Assembly: GCA_965226475.1 (NCBI GenBank) | Contig: CBDDDJ010000004.1 | Location: 1,302,001-1,366,000, forward strand | DNA length: 64,000 bases | DNA from: JASLMY01 sp965226475 | Lineage (GTDB): Bacteria > Pseudomonadota > Alphaproteobacteria > GCA-2731375 | Reading direction: 5' to 3' | Part shown: positions 8,018-18,119 of the stretch, piece by piece | Position numbering within the stretch: the first letter of the stretch is position 1 | Layout: the number at the start of each line of letters is the position of its first letter | Translations under genes and position numbers: made by a program | The notes under the pieces: model-generated | The model's database searches: none | What the model saw: the letters and a program-made list of their open reading frames with translations, nothing else | Told to the model about the DNA's origin: nothing

Positions 8018-9590
8018 TTCCGTTTTCTCCAAGGACTATCTAGCGCACGGGTTTCGCTTGCGCCTCATGGAACGCGATGGTGCGGCGCGGCAGGAAAATG
8101 TTTTCATTCCGGTCATCGGGTCGGCGGAGGCACCGCCAGGGGTCGCCAGGACGGAGATAGCCCGAATCACGATCGGTCACACCCGCTGGGATCTGCATTA
8201 GGATATTTTGCCTGTTTATCTTGGCGGTCCAGCCGATGGCTCGGGTCGTCTGGTCCCCGTCGGCGGGACGTCGTTATCTATCTTCATCGCCCTTCTCATC
8301 GGGTATTTATCGACTTGAAACAGCCGCATGCAACCCGCTTCCGGCGGCCGGAAAGATCAGTTGATAAGAGACTCCGTGCCTTTCCAACGGGCCTTGGATG
8401 CGATCGATCAGGGCATCGCGTTGTGGAATGGCGATGAACGGCTGGTTCTTTGGAACGAACGCTGCCTCGACTTCTGGCGTCTACCGAAAGAAAGAGTCCG
8501 CATCGATATGCCGATGCGCGAGCTTCGCCAGCACTTGGCCGAACAGGGCATCTATGGCGGCGATGAATCGTTTGGACTTTCGGACTACGACTCCGATCAG
8601 ATCGCGGAGGCTGGCGATGAAACCGGCGCCATATTGACTTCTCTCGAGGGGCGGAGCGTTCAAATTCGCCGCTTTCCCATGGAGCGGGGTGGATACGTCG
8701 AGGTCTATGGCGACGTGACCGAACATGAGCGCGCCAGGGAAGACCTCGGACGCTCGCGCGACGATCTGGAGCGGCGAATAGCCGAGCGAACCGGGGACCT
8801 GAAGGAGGCCCATGATAGAGCGGTGATCGCCAGCGAAGCAAAATCCGAGTTTCTGGCGCACATGAGCCATGAACTGAGAACGCCACTAAATGCCATCATC
8901 GGGTTTTCGCAAATGAACGCTGCCCAAACCTATGGACCTTTGGGGCATGACAAGTATTTGGAATACGCGAACATAATAGTGTCGACCGGAGAACATCTCC
9001 TGGAACTCATATCGGACATCCTGGAATTGTCGCAATTCGAAGCCAATGTCGTTACTTTGACTCAGGAAAACGTCGATTTGACGTCGCTGACGAAATTGGC
9101 TGCGGAGATCGTATCTACCCAGGCCGCGAAATCGAATTTGACCATTTCGGTGTCGATCGCGGATGAAGCCTCGATGATTTACGGCGCCGGCCGCCGGCTG
9201 AGGCAGATGTTGATCAATTTGCTGGATAATGCGGTAAAGTTCACCCTCGCGGGCGGTGAAATACATGTGAGAATCGACCTGGACGAGGATAATTCGATGG
9301 CCGTGAGCGTTTCCGACAATGGCGTCGGCATTCCGGAAGAAGATCTCGCGTAAATCACCGAGCCTTTCAGGCGTTCCCGCTCCAATCCCCTGATCCAAGA
9401 TCGGCAAGGCGCGGGACTCGGACTCGCGCTGGTGAAATATCTCGTCGAGCTGCACGGTGGCGCGTTGACGCTGGAAAGCGAAGTCGGGCGGGGCACGACG
9501 GCCACTCTCCGCTTTCCGGCGGAACGAACCGTGGTGTCCCCGGCATCGCCGCTCGCCGCGACCGTGGAACATTCGGGATCGCCGGGGTGA
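8018..9590 (+). pseudogene. CHASE-PAS histidine kinase, 3' fragment with three stops
   Basis: Continuation in the same frame of the kinase begun at 6308. It reads the end of CHASE (FSVFSKDYLAHGFRLRLMER), then a TAG after TRWDLH, a membrane segment ending IFIALLIGYLST followed by TGA, then from 8328 a PAS region (ALDAIDQGIALWNGDERLVL), HisKA (HMSHELRTPLNAIIGFS) and HATPase N and G1 boxes. A TAA follows GIPEEDLA at 9351-9353; beyond it the frame still encodes the G2 box (GAGLGLALVKYLVEL) to 9590. The piece 8328-9353 could be made as a soluble kinase lacking G2, but activity is unlikely. No frameshift was seen, only IS plus stops. Confidence 0.82.
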
Positions 9591-9729
9591 CTTCCGGTAA
9601 GTGATGCCCATTGCCATGAATGGCGACACCTTGCCCGCCTTTTCGCATCCATGCCCCGGGGGCGAATGTCGGTGGTCGACCTCGGTGTTCCAACCGCCAT
9701 GATCGCCGCTCCCAGTCGACGGAGGGGAG

Positions 9730-11082
9730 ATGGGCCCCGTGTCCAGCCATGTGATCGATTCCGTGCTTTACGGGGCGAGTTGCGCACCGGAGGATTACCG
9801 CGCCATTTACACCGACGAGAACCGGGTGAGGAAGTGGTTCGAGGTCGAGGTGGCGTTGGCCGAGGCCCAAGCCGAGCTGGACATGATCCCGGAGACGGCG
9901 GCGGCCGAGATCGCCACCAAGGCCCGGGTCGAGGACGTCGACCTGGATGCCATCGGCGCCGGCATCGCCGAGACGTCGCATCCCCTGGTCCCGGCGCTAC
10001 GCCCGCTGGAACATCTCCGCCGGGACGGAGCCGGTGAGTTCCTCCATTGGGGTGCCACGACCCAGGACATCATGGACACCGGCGCGATCCTGCAGGCGCG
10101 GGAGGCTTGGGCACTGCTCCGCGCCGACCTGGAGCGGATCTCGTCGAACCTGGCGGCCAGGGCGGAGGAGCACAAGAACACGGTCATGGTCGGCCGCACC
10201 CACCGGCAGCAGGCGCTGCCCATCACCTTCGGCCACAAACTCGCGGTCTGGATTGCCGAACTCGGCCGTCACCGGCGGCGCCTCGACGAGGCGCAAGGGC
10301 GGATTTTCGTCGGCAACGTCACCGGCGCGGTCGGCTCCATGGCGTCCTTCGGCGAGAAGGGGCTCGAGATGCAGGCCCGCGTGCTCGACAAACTCGGGCT
10401 CGGCACGCCGGAATTCTGCTGGCAATCGTCCCGCGACCGGATCGTCGAACTGGCCGCGCTCATGGTCCAGGTTAGCGGCACCCTCGGCAAGGTGGCGAGG
10501 GAAATATACAGCCCGCGGAAGCCGGAGATCGGCGAGCCGCGCGAGCCCTTCCACGTCGGCAGGGTGGGCAGCTCCACCATGCCGCACAAGCAGAATCCGG
10601 CCTCCGTCGAATTGTCCTTCGCCCTGTCGCGCCTGGTTCGCGCGCGGTTCGTGGCCCTGACCGACGCGGCGCCGCACGAGCATGAGCGGGACGCCGGCCT
10701 GTTCGGGGTTGAACTCGCCGCCCTGCCGGAGATCTTGATCTACACTGGCGCGCTGGCCCGGCGAATGGCGGCGGTGACCGCCGGCATGGAGGTACGGCCG
10801 GCGCGGAAGCGGGCCAATGCCGACCTCTTGGGCGGCCTGCTGCTTTCCGAGCGGGTAATGCTGGTGCTGGGCGAGACGATCGGCTAGTAGACCGCGCACG
10901 AGGTGGTCTACGAGGTCGCCATGCGGACCCAGGAGGAAGGCGTCGACTTTCGCCGGGCACTCGGCGAGGACGCCCGCGTCAGCGCCCACCTGGATGCCGC
11001 GACGATCGAGCGCCTGCTCGACCCGGCCGACTACGTCGGGCTCTCCGCCCAAATCGTCGACAATGTGCTGGCGGCGCGCTGA
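9730..11082 (+). pseudogene. Adenylosuccinate lyase-family protein with internal amber stop
   Basis: 450-codon member of the fumarase/aspartase superfamily, nearest in architecture to PurB / 3-carboxymuconate cycloisomerase. Signature motifs are THRQQALPITFGHK, HWGATTQDIMDT and the loop GSSTMPHKQNP. A TAG at 10885-10887 interrupts the frame after LVLGETIG; the same frame continues with TAHEVVYEVAMRTQEEG to a TGA at 11080, restoring a normal family length. A single-base change from CAG or AAG would explain it. GGAGGGG at 9721-9727 suits a GTG start at 9739 better than the ATG at 9730. Substrate is not resolved. Confidence 0.8.
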
Positions 11083-11125
11083 CGGAGCGAGGCGGCCGAG
11101 GACTCGCCGTCCATGAGGCTTGGTC

Positions 11126-12256
11126 TCAGCGGATAAAGACGTGGACTTCGCTGGTGCTGGCGCCGGGACTGGTGGTCGCGGCCAGCGACACCCGGCTCGC
11201 CGGCATGCCCATCTCGGTCAGCGACTTCATCACCCGGTTGGCAAAGCGCTTGGACCGTGACTGGTTGAGCGCTACCTGCGCCGCCTTGCCGGCGGACGGC
11301 GTCACCGCGACGACGTCGAAGTTCGCCGCCGGCTGGTTCTGCAACGCGCGAGAGACGGCGGAATAGAGCGCCCGCTCGTACGGCACGTCCGGTCGGTCGA
11401 AACGGATCACCACCAGCGGCCGCCTGCCGCTGGAGACGAAGCCGCCGCGCGGAGTCGAAGAGCTGGCGAAGGCCTGCCTGCCACCGCCGCCATAGGCGGA
11501 GCGGATCGCAAGATTGGAGCCGAACAGCTCGCCGTTTTTCACGGCTTGGCTGAGCGTCGTCAGGTTGGCCCGCTCGGTGGAGACATAGGCGCTCTGGCGG
11601 GAGATATCCTCGTTGATCTCGCCCAGCAGGCGGTCGACCAGAACGGCCGTGCGGTTGGTGTCGTCCTCCAGTATCGCCAGCTGCCGGTGGTCTTCGTCGA
11701 TCGCGCCGGTGAGGCCATAGGCGGCCCTAGCCGACTCGAGCACGTAGTTGGCCAGCGCCGAGTTGCTGGCGACGTCGTTTGCGAGCGTGTTGAGCGCCAA
11801 GATATCGCCGTTCACCCGGTCGAGTTCGGCCTGGGCGGCGTTCCACTGACTGACCAGCACCGGATTGCCGGGCGTGGTGCCGAGCTGCAGGCGCGAGGTA
11901 ACCGCCGCGACGGTGCCGTGGTAGCGCTGGGCGTTTTCGACCGTGGCGCGGCGAATCTGGATCAGCCGCTCGTTCTGGCCGTCCAGGCGTTCGTTCAGGC
12001 GGTCGAGTTCGCTCCGGAGCGAGGAAACCCTCTGGCCGACGAGCGTACCGCTCCGCCGCACCCGCACCGACGTCATCGGGGCCGGCGCGGAAGCCTGGTC
12101 CGCGAACTGGGGCGGCGGCGGGGCGCCGGTCGAGACGGGCGCGGGTGCCGGCGTCGCGGGCTCGTCCGAGCTGAACGGCCACAGATCCTCGGAGTCGACC
12201 GAGCATCCCGCGAGGGAAATCGACATGATGACAACGGCAACCTTGACGCTTCGCAA
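11126..12256 (-). CDS. Coiled-coil outer-membrane-type lipoprotein
   Basis: 376-residue predicted lipoprotein. From the TTG at 12256, preceded by GGGAG, the N-terminus reads as a short signal peptide ending in the lipobox SLAGC. A proline-rich linker (TPAPAPVSTGAPPPP) follows, then a long coiled-coil (SSLRSELDRLNERLDGQNERL), alanine-rich helices, and a C-terminal alpha/beta region from RPLVVIRFDRPDVPYERAL to RVSLAATTSPGASTSEVHVFIR that resembles a compact OmpA-like fold by pattern. No longer start carries a signal peptide. Function unknown; an envelope role is inferred from the lipobox. Confidence 0.78.
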   Translation of the reverse strand: MRSVKVAVVIMSISLAGCSVDSEDLWPFSSDEPATPAPAPVSTGAPPPPQFADQASAPAPMTSVRVRRSGTLVGQRVSSLRSELDRLNERLDGQNERLIQIRRATVENAQRYHGTVAAVTSRLQLGTTPGNPVLVSQWNAAQAELDRVNGDILALNTLANDVASNSALANYVLESARAAYGLTGAIDEDHRQLAILEDDTNRTAVLVDRLLGEINEDISRQSAYVSTERANLTTLSQAVKNGELFGSNLAIRSAYGGGGRQAFASSSTPRGGFVSSGRRPLVVIRFDRPDVPYERALYSAVSRALQNQPAANFDVVAVTPSAGKAAQVALNQSRSKRFANRVMKSLTEMGMPASRVSLAATTSPGASTSEVHVFIR

Positions 12257-12502
12257 CCCATTGCTCCCGATTATGGTTTCCTCACCAGTGCCGGCGTACC
12301 CCGGGGTCCGTCGTTCGACCGGAACGGCGACGACGTCCAACCCGACGAGGCTCGCGGCCCACAGGCTCGAAATCGCTCGGGTTCGCGATTTCGCTCCCCC
12401 GCCATCCTAGCCGACATCGGGTGCGGCGGCAAGCGGCGTCAAAGCGCCGCATGGCCCGGATGCGCGCATGGACGACGCCGGGCCCGCGCCGGATCGACGC
12501 CG

Positions 12503-12745
12503 TCAGACATGACCTTGGATCGCGACGGGAACATAGGGAGCCTCGAGGCGGGCGCATTCGTCATCGCTCAGCGTCAGCTCGCTCGCCTCGACCAACTGGG
12601 CGAGGTGATCGGGTTGCGTCATGCCGACCACGGGTGACGTGACGGCGGGTTGCCGCAACAGCCAGGCGAGCGCCACCTGCATGCGCGCCACGCCGCGTGC
12701 CCGCGCGCTCGACGCGATGGCCACCCGGCCATCGATCGATCTCGA
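12503..12745 (-). pseudogene. Aldo/keto reductase, C-terminal remnant
   Basis: Only the last 75-80 residues of an aldo/keto reductase remain: RGVARMQVALAWLLRQP, VVGMTQPDHLAQLVEA and LSDDECARLEAPYVP are the usual end of the NADP-binding barrel. The family is about 320 residues, and the catalytic Asp/Tyr/Lys/His half is absent. A GTG at 12724 could in principle start it, but there is no reason to think a stable protein results. Upstream sequence to 12899 shows no recognisable reductase in any frame. Confidence 0.7.
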
Positions 12746-12899
12746 CCTTGCCGCAGGGCGCGCGATTCCCTATCCTGAAAACTGGAAACGAGATCATCTG
12801 GTGGGGTTCGGCTCGTGCTTTATTTGGACCTAGCGGGCGCGCGATCGCGGGCGCGGCGCGATCTCGATCTAAATCGCTAAATTATCGAGCGGTCACGTC

Positions 12900-15572
12900 A
12901 TGCGCACGGTCCGCGCCCATGTTTCCGCCAAATTCGCCCGATCATGTTTTTTCATGCCTCGGGCATTCGCAACCGGATCGGTTCGATCATACGCGTTGAT
13001 TTCCCTCGTGTCCGTCGCGTTTCTGCTCGGGTGCGCGACGTCGTTCGATGAGGAGGCGAGACCGTCCGATGGCTTCACCAACTTCGAGGCCGCGCCGGTC
13101 CACCCCATCGTACTGAATAGCGATGGCTCGCATCTCTTTGCCCTAAATACGGCCGACGACCGACTGGAAATCTTCGAGGCGAGCGATGGCGGGTTGCGGT
13201 CGGTCGGGGAGACCATGGTGGGCTTGCGGCCCGTGGCGATCACCTTACGCAACGACAATGAAGCATGGGTTGCAAATCATCTTTCCGATTCCGTGAATAT
13301 CGTGGATGTCGGCGATCCGAGCCGTCCGCGCGTCGTTCGCACGTTGCAAGTCGGGGATGAACCGCGAGGCATCGTCGCGGCGGGTCCCGACCGAAGATGG
13401 GTCCTGGTCGCGACCGCGTATCGGGGCCAGTCGCTGAAGCCGGGCCTCGGCCGCGCCCGTATTTCGATTTTCGATGGCGAACACCCTGAATTGCCGCCAA
13501 AAAGCATCGATCTTTTCGGCACGAAACCGCGGGCTCTCGCGGTGTCCGCCGATGGCAAGCGCGTCTTTGCCGGCATCTTCCATTCGGGCAACGGCACGGC
13601 GGCGGTCGGCAGCGCGCGGGCCGCCGCGATGGGGCGGGTTCCGGTGTATGACAAGGAGAACCTTCCGCCTGTCGATGGGCGGCCCAGTCAGGGGGCCATT
13701 GTCCGACGCATGGCCAAACGGTGGCGCGACTTCGACGGGCAAGATTGGTCGGATGCCATAGCTTTCGATTTGCCGGACTACGATGTGTTCGTGATCGATG
13801 TCTCCACGGACGATTTTTCCGTTACCGACAAAATCTCCGGGGTCGGAACTGTCCTGTTCGATATCGTGGTCACGCCGGGCCGAGGAGAGATTTGGGTGTC
13901 GAACACCGAGGCGAGAAACTTTACGCCACGGGAAGGCCGGTTACGTTCCAGCTTCGCAAGCAATCGTATCACCAGACTCATTCATGGTGACGGAAAGTGG
14001 AAGATACATCCGGTCGAACTCAATCGACACGTCGATACCCGCTCGACTTCCGGGAGCGAGAAAGAGCGAGCACTGAGTGTTGCCCAGCCAATGGGGATCG
14101 CCTTTGATTCGAGCCGGGACATGGCCTATGTCGCCGGCTTCGCTTCGGGCAAGGTGGCGGTGCTCGGTCGGGACACCCAGGTCATCGACCGCATTGACGT
14201 CGGATTTGGCCCAGCGGGTTTGGCATTCGATCCTCGGCGTCGCCGCCTTTACGTCTACAATCATCTCGACGCCACGATTTCGGTCGTCGAAACGGATCAT
14301 CGTCGTGTCGTCAGTACGGTCGCCTTGCGCCATAACCCCGTGACCGATGTAATCAAGTCGGGTCGGCCATTGCTTTTCGACGCGCGGGCGTTTTCCGCCC
14401 ACGGGACGCTGTCCTGCGCCACTTGCCATGTGTTCGCGGATCTGGACGGGCTGGCCTGGGATCTGGGGAAACCGGACGGCCCGATAGTGGAGATCCCGAA
14501 GAACCTCATCAACGAAGTCATCCCCGTCACGCAGGCTTTCCATCCCCTCAAAGGCCCGATGATGACACAGAGTTTGCGCGGGCTTCGCGACACCGCACCG
14601 TTCCATTGGCGTGGCGACCGTTTCGGACGGAACGCCGCCGTACCTGGTGGCGATCTCGAGAGTTTCAAGGATTTCAACAAGGTCTATGTCGACTTGATGG
14701 GTTTGGACGAGGTGACTTCGGATACCCAGATGGACGCATTCGCCAAGTATGCGCTCACAATTCAATATCCGCCAAACCCGAATGAGGCGATCGATCGCAA
14801 ACTTTCACCAACGCGGGAGTCCGGTCGAACCTTCTTCACCAGCCAGTTCCCCGTCGATCGCGGCGCCATCAGTTGCGTCGAGTGCCATTCTCCCCCCAGC
14901 GGCACCAATCGCCGCATGAATTTCGAGGGATTCCAGTTATCACGAGACCTGAAGACTCCGCACCTTCGCAACATCTATCAAAAAGTGGGACGCTTCGAGG
15001 AGTCCGGCCCTCAAATATCTGGATTTGGAATGACGCACGATGGCAGCATGGGGACCGTGGTGGATTTTCTACGATTGAACGTGTTTGAATTTCCTGATGA
15101 AACCATGGCCAAGAATGATGTTTTTCGGCGTAACTTGAATGATTTCGTGATGGCCTTCCCGACCGGCATGGCGCCGGCGGTGGGCAGGCAGGTCACGATC
15201 CGGCCGAACGATGGTGCCGGCCCGAAAGATTCTGTTTCTATTCTTATGGAACGCACCACGCTCGGCGATTGTGACCTTGTCGCTCGCGCCAGGATAGATG
15301 GCGAGAAACGGGGCTGGCTGTTCCGGGACTCCATTTTTACTGGTGACCGAAGCGCCGATTCCACGTTGAGATTCAAAGCGCTGCTGAAGCGATACGGTAA
15401 TGCGCCGGTGACGTTTCTCTGCGTGCCGCCCGGTGACGGCGTGCGCAGTGCCCTCGACCGTGATTCGGATGGCCATCGCGATGGTGACGAACGGCGGTTC
15501 GGCAGCGATCCGACGGACTCCGGGAGCGTTCCCGTACCCGAGTTGGCCAAGCGATCGAGAGACGGGACGTAG
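12900..15572 (+). CDS. Beta-propeller / di-haem cytochrome c peroxidase-like lipoprotein
   Basis: 890-residue predicted lipoprotein. The N-terminus ends in the lipobox SVAFLLGCA; an ATG at 12954 would give a shorter, more typical signal peptide. Residues about 60-490 form YVTN-type propeller repeats (LRPVAITLRNDNEAWVANHL; AFDPRRRRLYVYNHLDATIS). A MauG/cytochrome-c-peroxidase-like region follows, with haem sites CATCH (residue 506) and CVECH (659), and MTQSLRGLRDTAPFHWRGD between them. The C-terminus carries a calcium-type DRDSDGHRDGDERRFGSDPTD-like motif. It is probably a periplasm-facing or surface redox protein. The next lipoprotein gene starts two bases after it stops. Substrate unknown. 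Confidence 0.85.
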   Translation: MRTVRAHVSAKFARSCFFMPRAFATGSVRSYALISLVSVAFLLGCATSFDEEARPSDGFTNFEAAPVHPIVLNSDGSHLFALNTADDRLEIFEASDGGLRSVGETMVGLRPVAITLRNDNEAWVANHLSDSVNIVDVGDPSRPRVVRTLQVGDEPRGIVAAGPDRRWVLVATAYRGQSLKPGLGRARISIFDGEHPELPPKSIDLFGTKPRALAVSADGKRVFAGIFHSGNGTAAVGSARAAAMGRVPVYDKENLPPVDGRPSQGAIVRRMAKRWRDFDGQDWSDAIAFDLPDYDVFVIDVSTDDFSVTDKISGVGTVLFDIVVTPGRGEIWVSNTEARNFTPREGRLRSSFASNRITRLIHGDGKWKIHPVELNRHVDTRSTSGSEKERALSVAQPMGIAFDSSRDMAYVAGFASGKVAVLGRDTQVIDRIDVGFGPAGLAFDPRRRRLYVYNHLDATISVVETDHRRVVSTVALRHNPVTDVIKSGRPLLFDARAFSAHGTLSCATCHVFADLDGLAWDLGKPDGPIVEIPKNLINEVIPVTQAFHPLKGPMMTQSLRGLRDTAPFHWRGDRFGRNAAVPGGDLESFKDFNKVYVDLMGLDEVTSDTQMDAFAKYALTIQYPPNPNEAIDRKLSPTRESGRTFFTSQFPVDRGAISCVECHSPPSGTNRRMNFEGFQLSRDLKTPHLRNIYQKVGRFEESGPQISGFGMTHDGSMGTVVDFLRLNVFEFPDETMAKNDVFRRNLNDFVMAFPTGMAPAVGRQVTIRPNDGAGPKDSVSILMERTTLGDCDLVARARIDGEKRGWLFRDSIFTGDRSADSTLRFKALLKRYGNAPVTFLCVPPGDGVRSALDRDSDGHRDGDERRFGSDPTDSGSVPVPELAKRSRDGT

Positions 15573-15574
15573 CG

Positions 15575-16882
15575 ATGCTCCGCGCTTCCCGGCCTCGTTC
15601 GCCGATGGGATTCCTCTGCGCTATCGTCGTGGGCTTGCTCTTGAGCGGTTGCGCCACGTCGCCGAAGACCTACCGGGCTATCGGAATGGTTGCGGGTAGC
15701 GCTGTCGATACCCGGGTCGACTCGCCGATTGCGGCTTATTATCTCGGTCAATATCTCGCTGGCGTGCGCGCCCGACCGGAAATCGACCGGCGCATCGAAG
15801 CACTATATGAGACGGCCGACGCGACGGGACTTCCGGATCGGGAACGGCTCCGAGATATCGCGAAGGAGTTCTCCGTCGATTTCGCGGCCCTATACTTTGC
15901 CGACCGGATAGGGCGAGTTGAGCGCAACAGTATTTGGCGAACGGAATTCATCCGGCAAGTCAAGCTGACGCAAACGTCGGGCGTGGCCCGCGCCAACGGC
16001 TCGGACCAGTATGAATTTTTGTTCGTGCCTGGTTTCCTCTACCGGCGACACCCGGAGACGGGCGCCGACTTGATATCTCCTCACAAGGCGCTGCGCGACG
16101 CGGGTATAGCCACTCATTGGGTCGAAACGGACGAAGAGGGAACGGTCGAGGAGAACGCCGAGATTTTACTCGGTGAACTGCGATCTCGGTCCAAAACCAA
16201 ACGAAAGATAATTCTCGTGAGTGCCAGCAAAGGCGGCCCCGAGGTCGCCTTGGCTCTGACGAATTATTTTCGGGAGAATCGCGATGGGGCAAAAGCCTGG
16301 ATCAATTTGGTGGGGACATTACAAGGCACCGCGCTAGCGGACGACATAATGTCCGATGGTCCGCTGCCTCGTTATCGTTCCTATTTCAAATCGGACAGCC
16401 TGAAGAGTATCAATACGGCGAACAGCCGCGCGCGTTTCGATAGCTTCGACCTGCCGGAGACTCTTTTGATCGTCAATTACATCGGAATACCGGTGATCGG
16501 CACCGTCTCGTCAATGGCCGATATAGGATACGACAGCTTGCGCCGATTCGGACCCAACGATGGTCTGTCGCTGCTCGGTGACCTGATCGCGCCCAATAGC
16601 ATTACGTTGGCTGATTTCGGGCGTGATCACTTCCTGCTTGGCGAGAGCATCGGCAAGCGGGCGGTGGCGCTCGCCAATGCCGTCATGAACCGGCTGGAGG
16701 CTTGCGAAGAAAGCCGGAAAGCAATTCGAGCCACGCAACGGCCCATTCTGTCTTGCGGCTTGGCGAAGTCCTCTCGAGCGATACCAACCGACGTGTTCGA
16801 CGCCACGCCGCCTACAGAATCCGACCCAGCGCCTCGAACAATCGCTCGGCGTCTTCCTCGTCGTTATAGAGGTGGGGCGTGA
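15575..16882 (+). CDS. Alpha/beta-hydrolase-like lipoprotein
   Basis: 435-residue predicted lipoprotein: signal peptide with lipobox LLLSGC (Cys26). The body shows an alpha/beta-hydrolase-like pattern: FLFVPGFLYRRHPETGADL resembles the strand before an oxyanion region, and IILVSASKGGPEVALAL carries the nucleophile-elbow-like SxSKGG around Ser. A later Asp/His pair is plausible (ADFGRDHFLLG) but unproven. It begins two bases after the di-haem lipoprotein, so the pair is very likely co-transcribed. Its last 71 bases overlap the convergent aminotransferase gene. Confidence 0.75.
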   Translation: MLRASRPRSPMGFLCAIVVGLLLSGCATSPKTYRAIGMVAGSAVDTRVDSPIAAYYLGQYLAGVRARPEIDRRIEALYETADATGLPDRERLRDIAKEFSVDFAALYFADRIGRVERNSIWRTEFIRQVKLTQTSGVARANGSDQYEFLFVPGFLYRRHPETGADLISPHKALRDAGIATHWVETDEEGTVEENAEILLGELRSRSKTKRKIILVSASKGGPEVALALTNYFRENRDGAKAWINLVGTLQGTALADDIMSDGPLPRYRSYFKSDSLKSINTANSRARFDSFDLPETLLIVNYIGIPVIGTVSSMADIGYDSLRRFGPNDGLSLLGDLIAPNSITLADFGRDHFLLGESIGKRAVALANAVMNRLEACEESRKAIRATQRPILSCGLAKSSRAIPTDVFDATPPTESDPAPRTIARRLPRRYRGGA

Positions 16883-17945
16883 CGCGGAGGCTGTCGCCTC
16901 GCACGCTGAGGTGGACGTTCTGGTCGCGCAGCGCCGCCAGGAGGCCGTCGGGCAGGCCGCCGGGACGCCGCAGCCCGAGGAAGTGGCCGGCGCGTAGGTC
17001 CGCGGGCGCGGCCTGGAAGCCGAATTCGCCGGCGCGCTCGACGATGGCGTCGTTGTAGGCCCGCAAGGTCGCCTGGATTTCGGCCGGGCCCCACTCGACC
17101 AGCATCGCCAGAGCCGTTTCGGCCATGGGCATCAGGGCGAAGTTGGCGTTTTCGCCGACGTCGTGGCGGCGCGCGCCCGGCTGGAAGCCGTCCCGGTAGT
17201 TCAAGAGATCGGCGAAGTTTTCCGCGCCCAGCCGAGACATCCAGCCGTGTTCCAGAGGTCGGCCCGTCTGGTGCCTCGGCGCCACGTAGCAGAAGCCGAG
17301 CGAATAGGGCCCCATCAGCCACTTGTAGCAGGCGGCCACGGCGAAATCGGGTTGCACCTCGGCGACGTCGAAGGGCATGGCGCCCAAGGACTGGGTCAGG
17401 TCCAGTACCAGGGCCGCGCCCACCTCGCGCGCCCGCAGGCCCACCTGGACCAGGTCGATCATGCCGCCGTCGGTCCAGTGGCATTGCGCGGTGGCGACCA
17501 GGGCGGTGTCGGCGCCAATCGCCTCCAAGAGCGCCGGACTCCAATCGCCCGAGGCCGGCCGGGCCACGGTCGCCAAGGTGGCGCCGGTCTCGGCCGCCAG
17601 CTCCCGCCAATGGTAGATGTTGGAGGGGAACTGGTCCGCCAGCACGACGATCCGTTCCCCCGCCTTCACCTCGATGTTGGCGGCGGCGAGCGCGATGCCG
17701 TAGCTCGCCGCGGGCACGACGGAGACGTCTTGGGCCTCTGCCCCCATCAGGGCCGCGAAATGGCCGCGCGCCCGGTTCGTCGTCGGGAAGAAATCCTCGG
17801 CCGCGATGGTCCAGGGCCGCGCCTTGACCCGGACGCCGGCGAGGCCGGCTTCGACCACCCGGTTGGCCAAGGGCGACATGTAGGCGCAATTGAGATAGGC
17901 GACCTCGCGCGGCAGGTCGAAGAGGTGGCGTTGAGACGGGATCAT
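16812..17945 (-). CDS. Class V aminotransferase (PLP)
   Basis: 377-residue PLP-dependent aminotransferase or cysteine-desulfurase-like enzyme. Landmarks are YLNCAYMSPLANRVVEAG at the N-terminus, VLDLTQSLGAMPFDV with the cofactor Asp, and AVAACYKWLMGPYSLGF containing the probable Schiff-base Lys. I chose the ATG at 17945 because it has GGAG at 8-base spacing; ATGs at 17951 and 17978 fit less well. Substrate cannot be assigned. It diverges from serC and overlaps the hydrolase-like lipoprotein gene tail to tail. Confidence 0.85.
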   Translation of the reverse strand: MIPSQRHLFDLPREVAYLNCAYMSPLANRVVEAGLAGVRVKARPWTIAAEDFFPTTNRARGHFAALMGAEAQDVSVVPAASYGIALAAANIEVKAGERIVVLADQFPSNIYHWRELAAETGATLATVARPASGDWSPALLEAIGADTALVATAQCHWTDGGMIDLVQVGLRAREVGAALVLDLTQSLGAMPFDVAEVQPDFAVAACYKWLMGPYSLGFCYVAPRHQTGRPLEHGWMSRLGAENFADLLNYRDGFQPGARRHDVGENANFALMPMAETALAMLVEWGPAEIQATLRAYNDAIVERAGEFGFQAAPADLRAGHFLGLRRPGGLPDGLLAALRDQNVHLSVRGDSLRVTPHLYNDEEDAERLFEALGRIL

Positions 17946-18046
17946 CGGCATGGCTCCAGGGAGGGACGATGGGCCCAAGGGAAGCCGCCCCCGCCGGCCC
18001 CTGTCAATCGCAATTCCGCCGAATTGTCACAGCGACAATCCGCCTG

Positions 18047-18075
18047 TTGACAGGAGCGGGCGGCATTCGAATATT
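18047..18075 (+). promoter_or_regulatory. Sigma-70-type promoter of serC
   Basis: TTGACA (18047-18052) and AATATT (18070-18075) are separated by exactly 17 bases and lie about 45 bases before the serC start. A TTGTC/GACAA inverted repeat lies just upstream (18024-18038). The short leader after the -10 holds a CGGG-CATTG-CCGC hairpin; alphaproteobacterial serC genes often have a small structured leader here, but I cannot confirm that motif by eye. Confidence 0.6.
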
Positions 18076-18119
18076 CCCGGCGCGGGCATTGCCGCACCGC
18101 GAAAATTCAAGGCGGCGAG

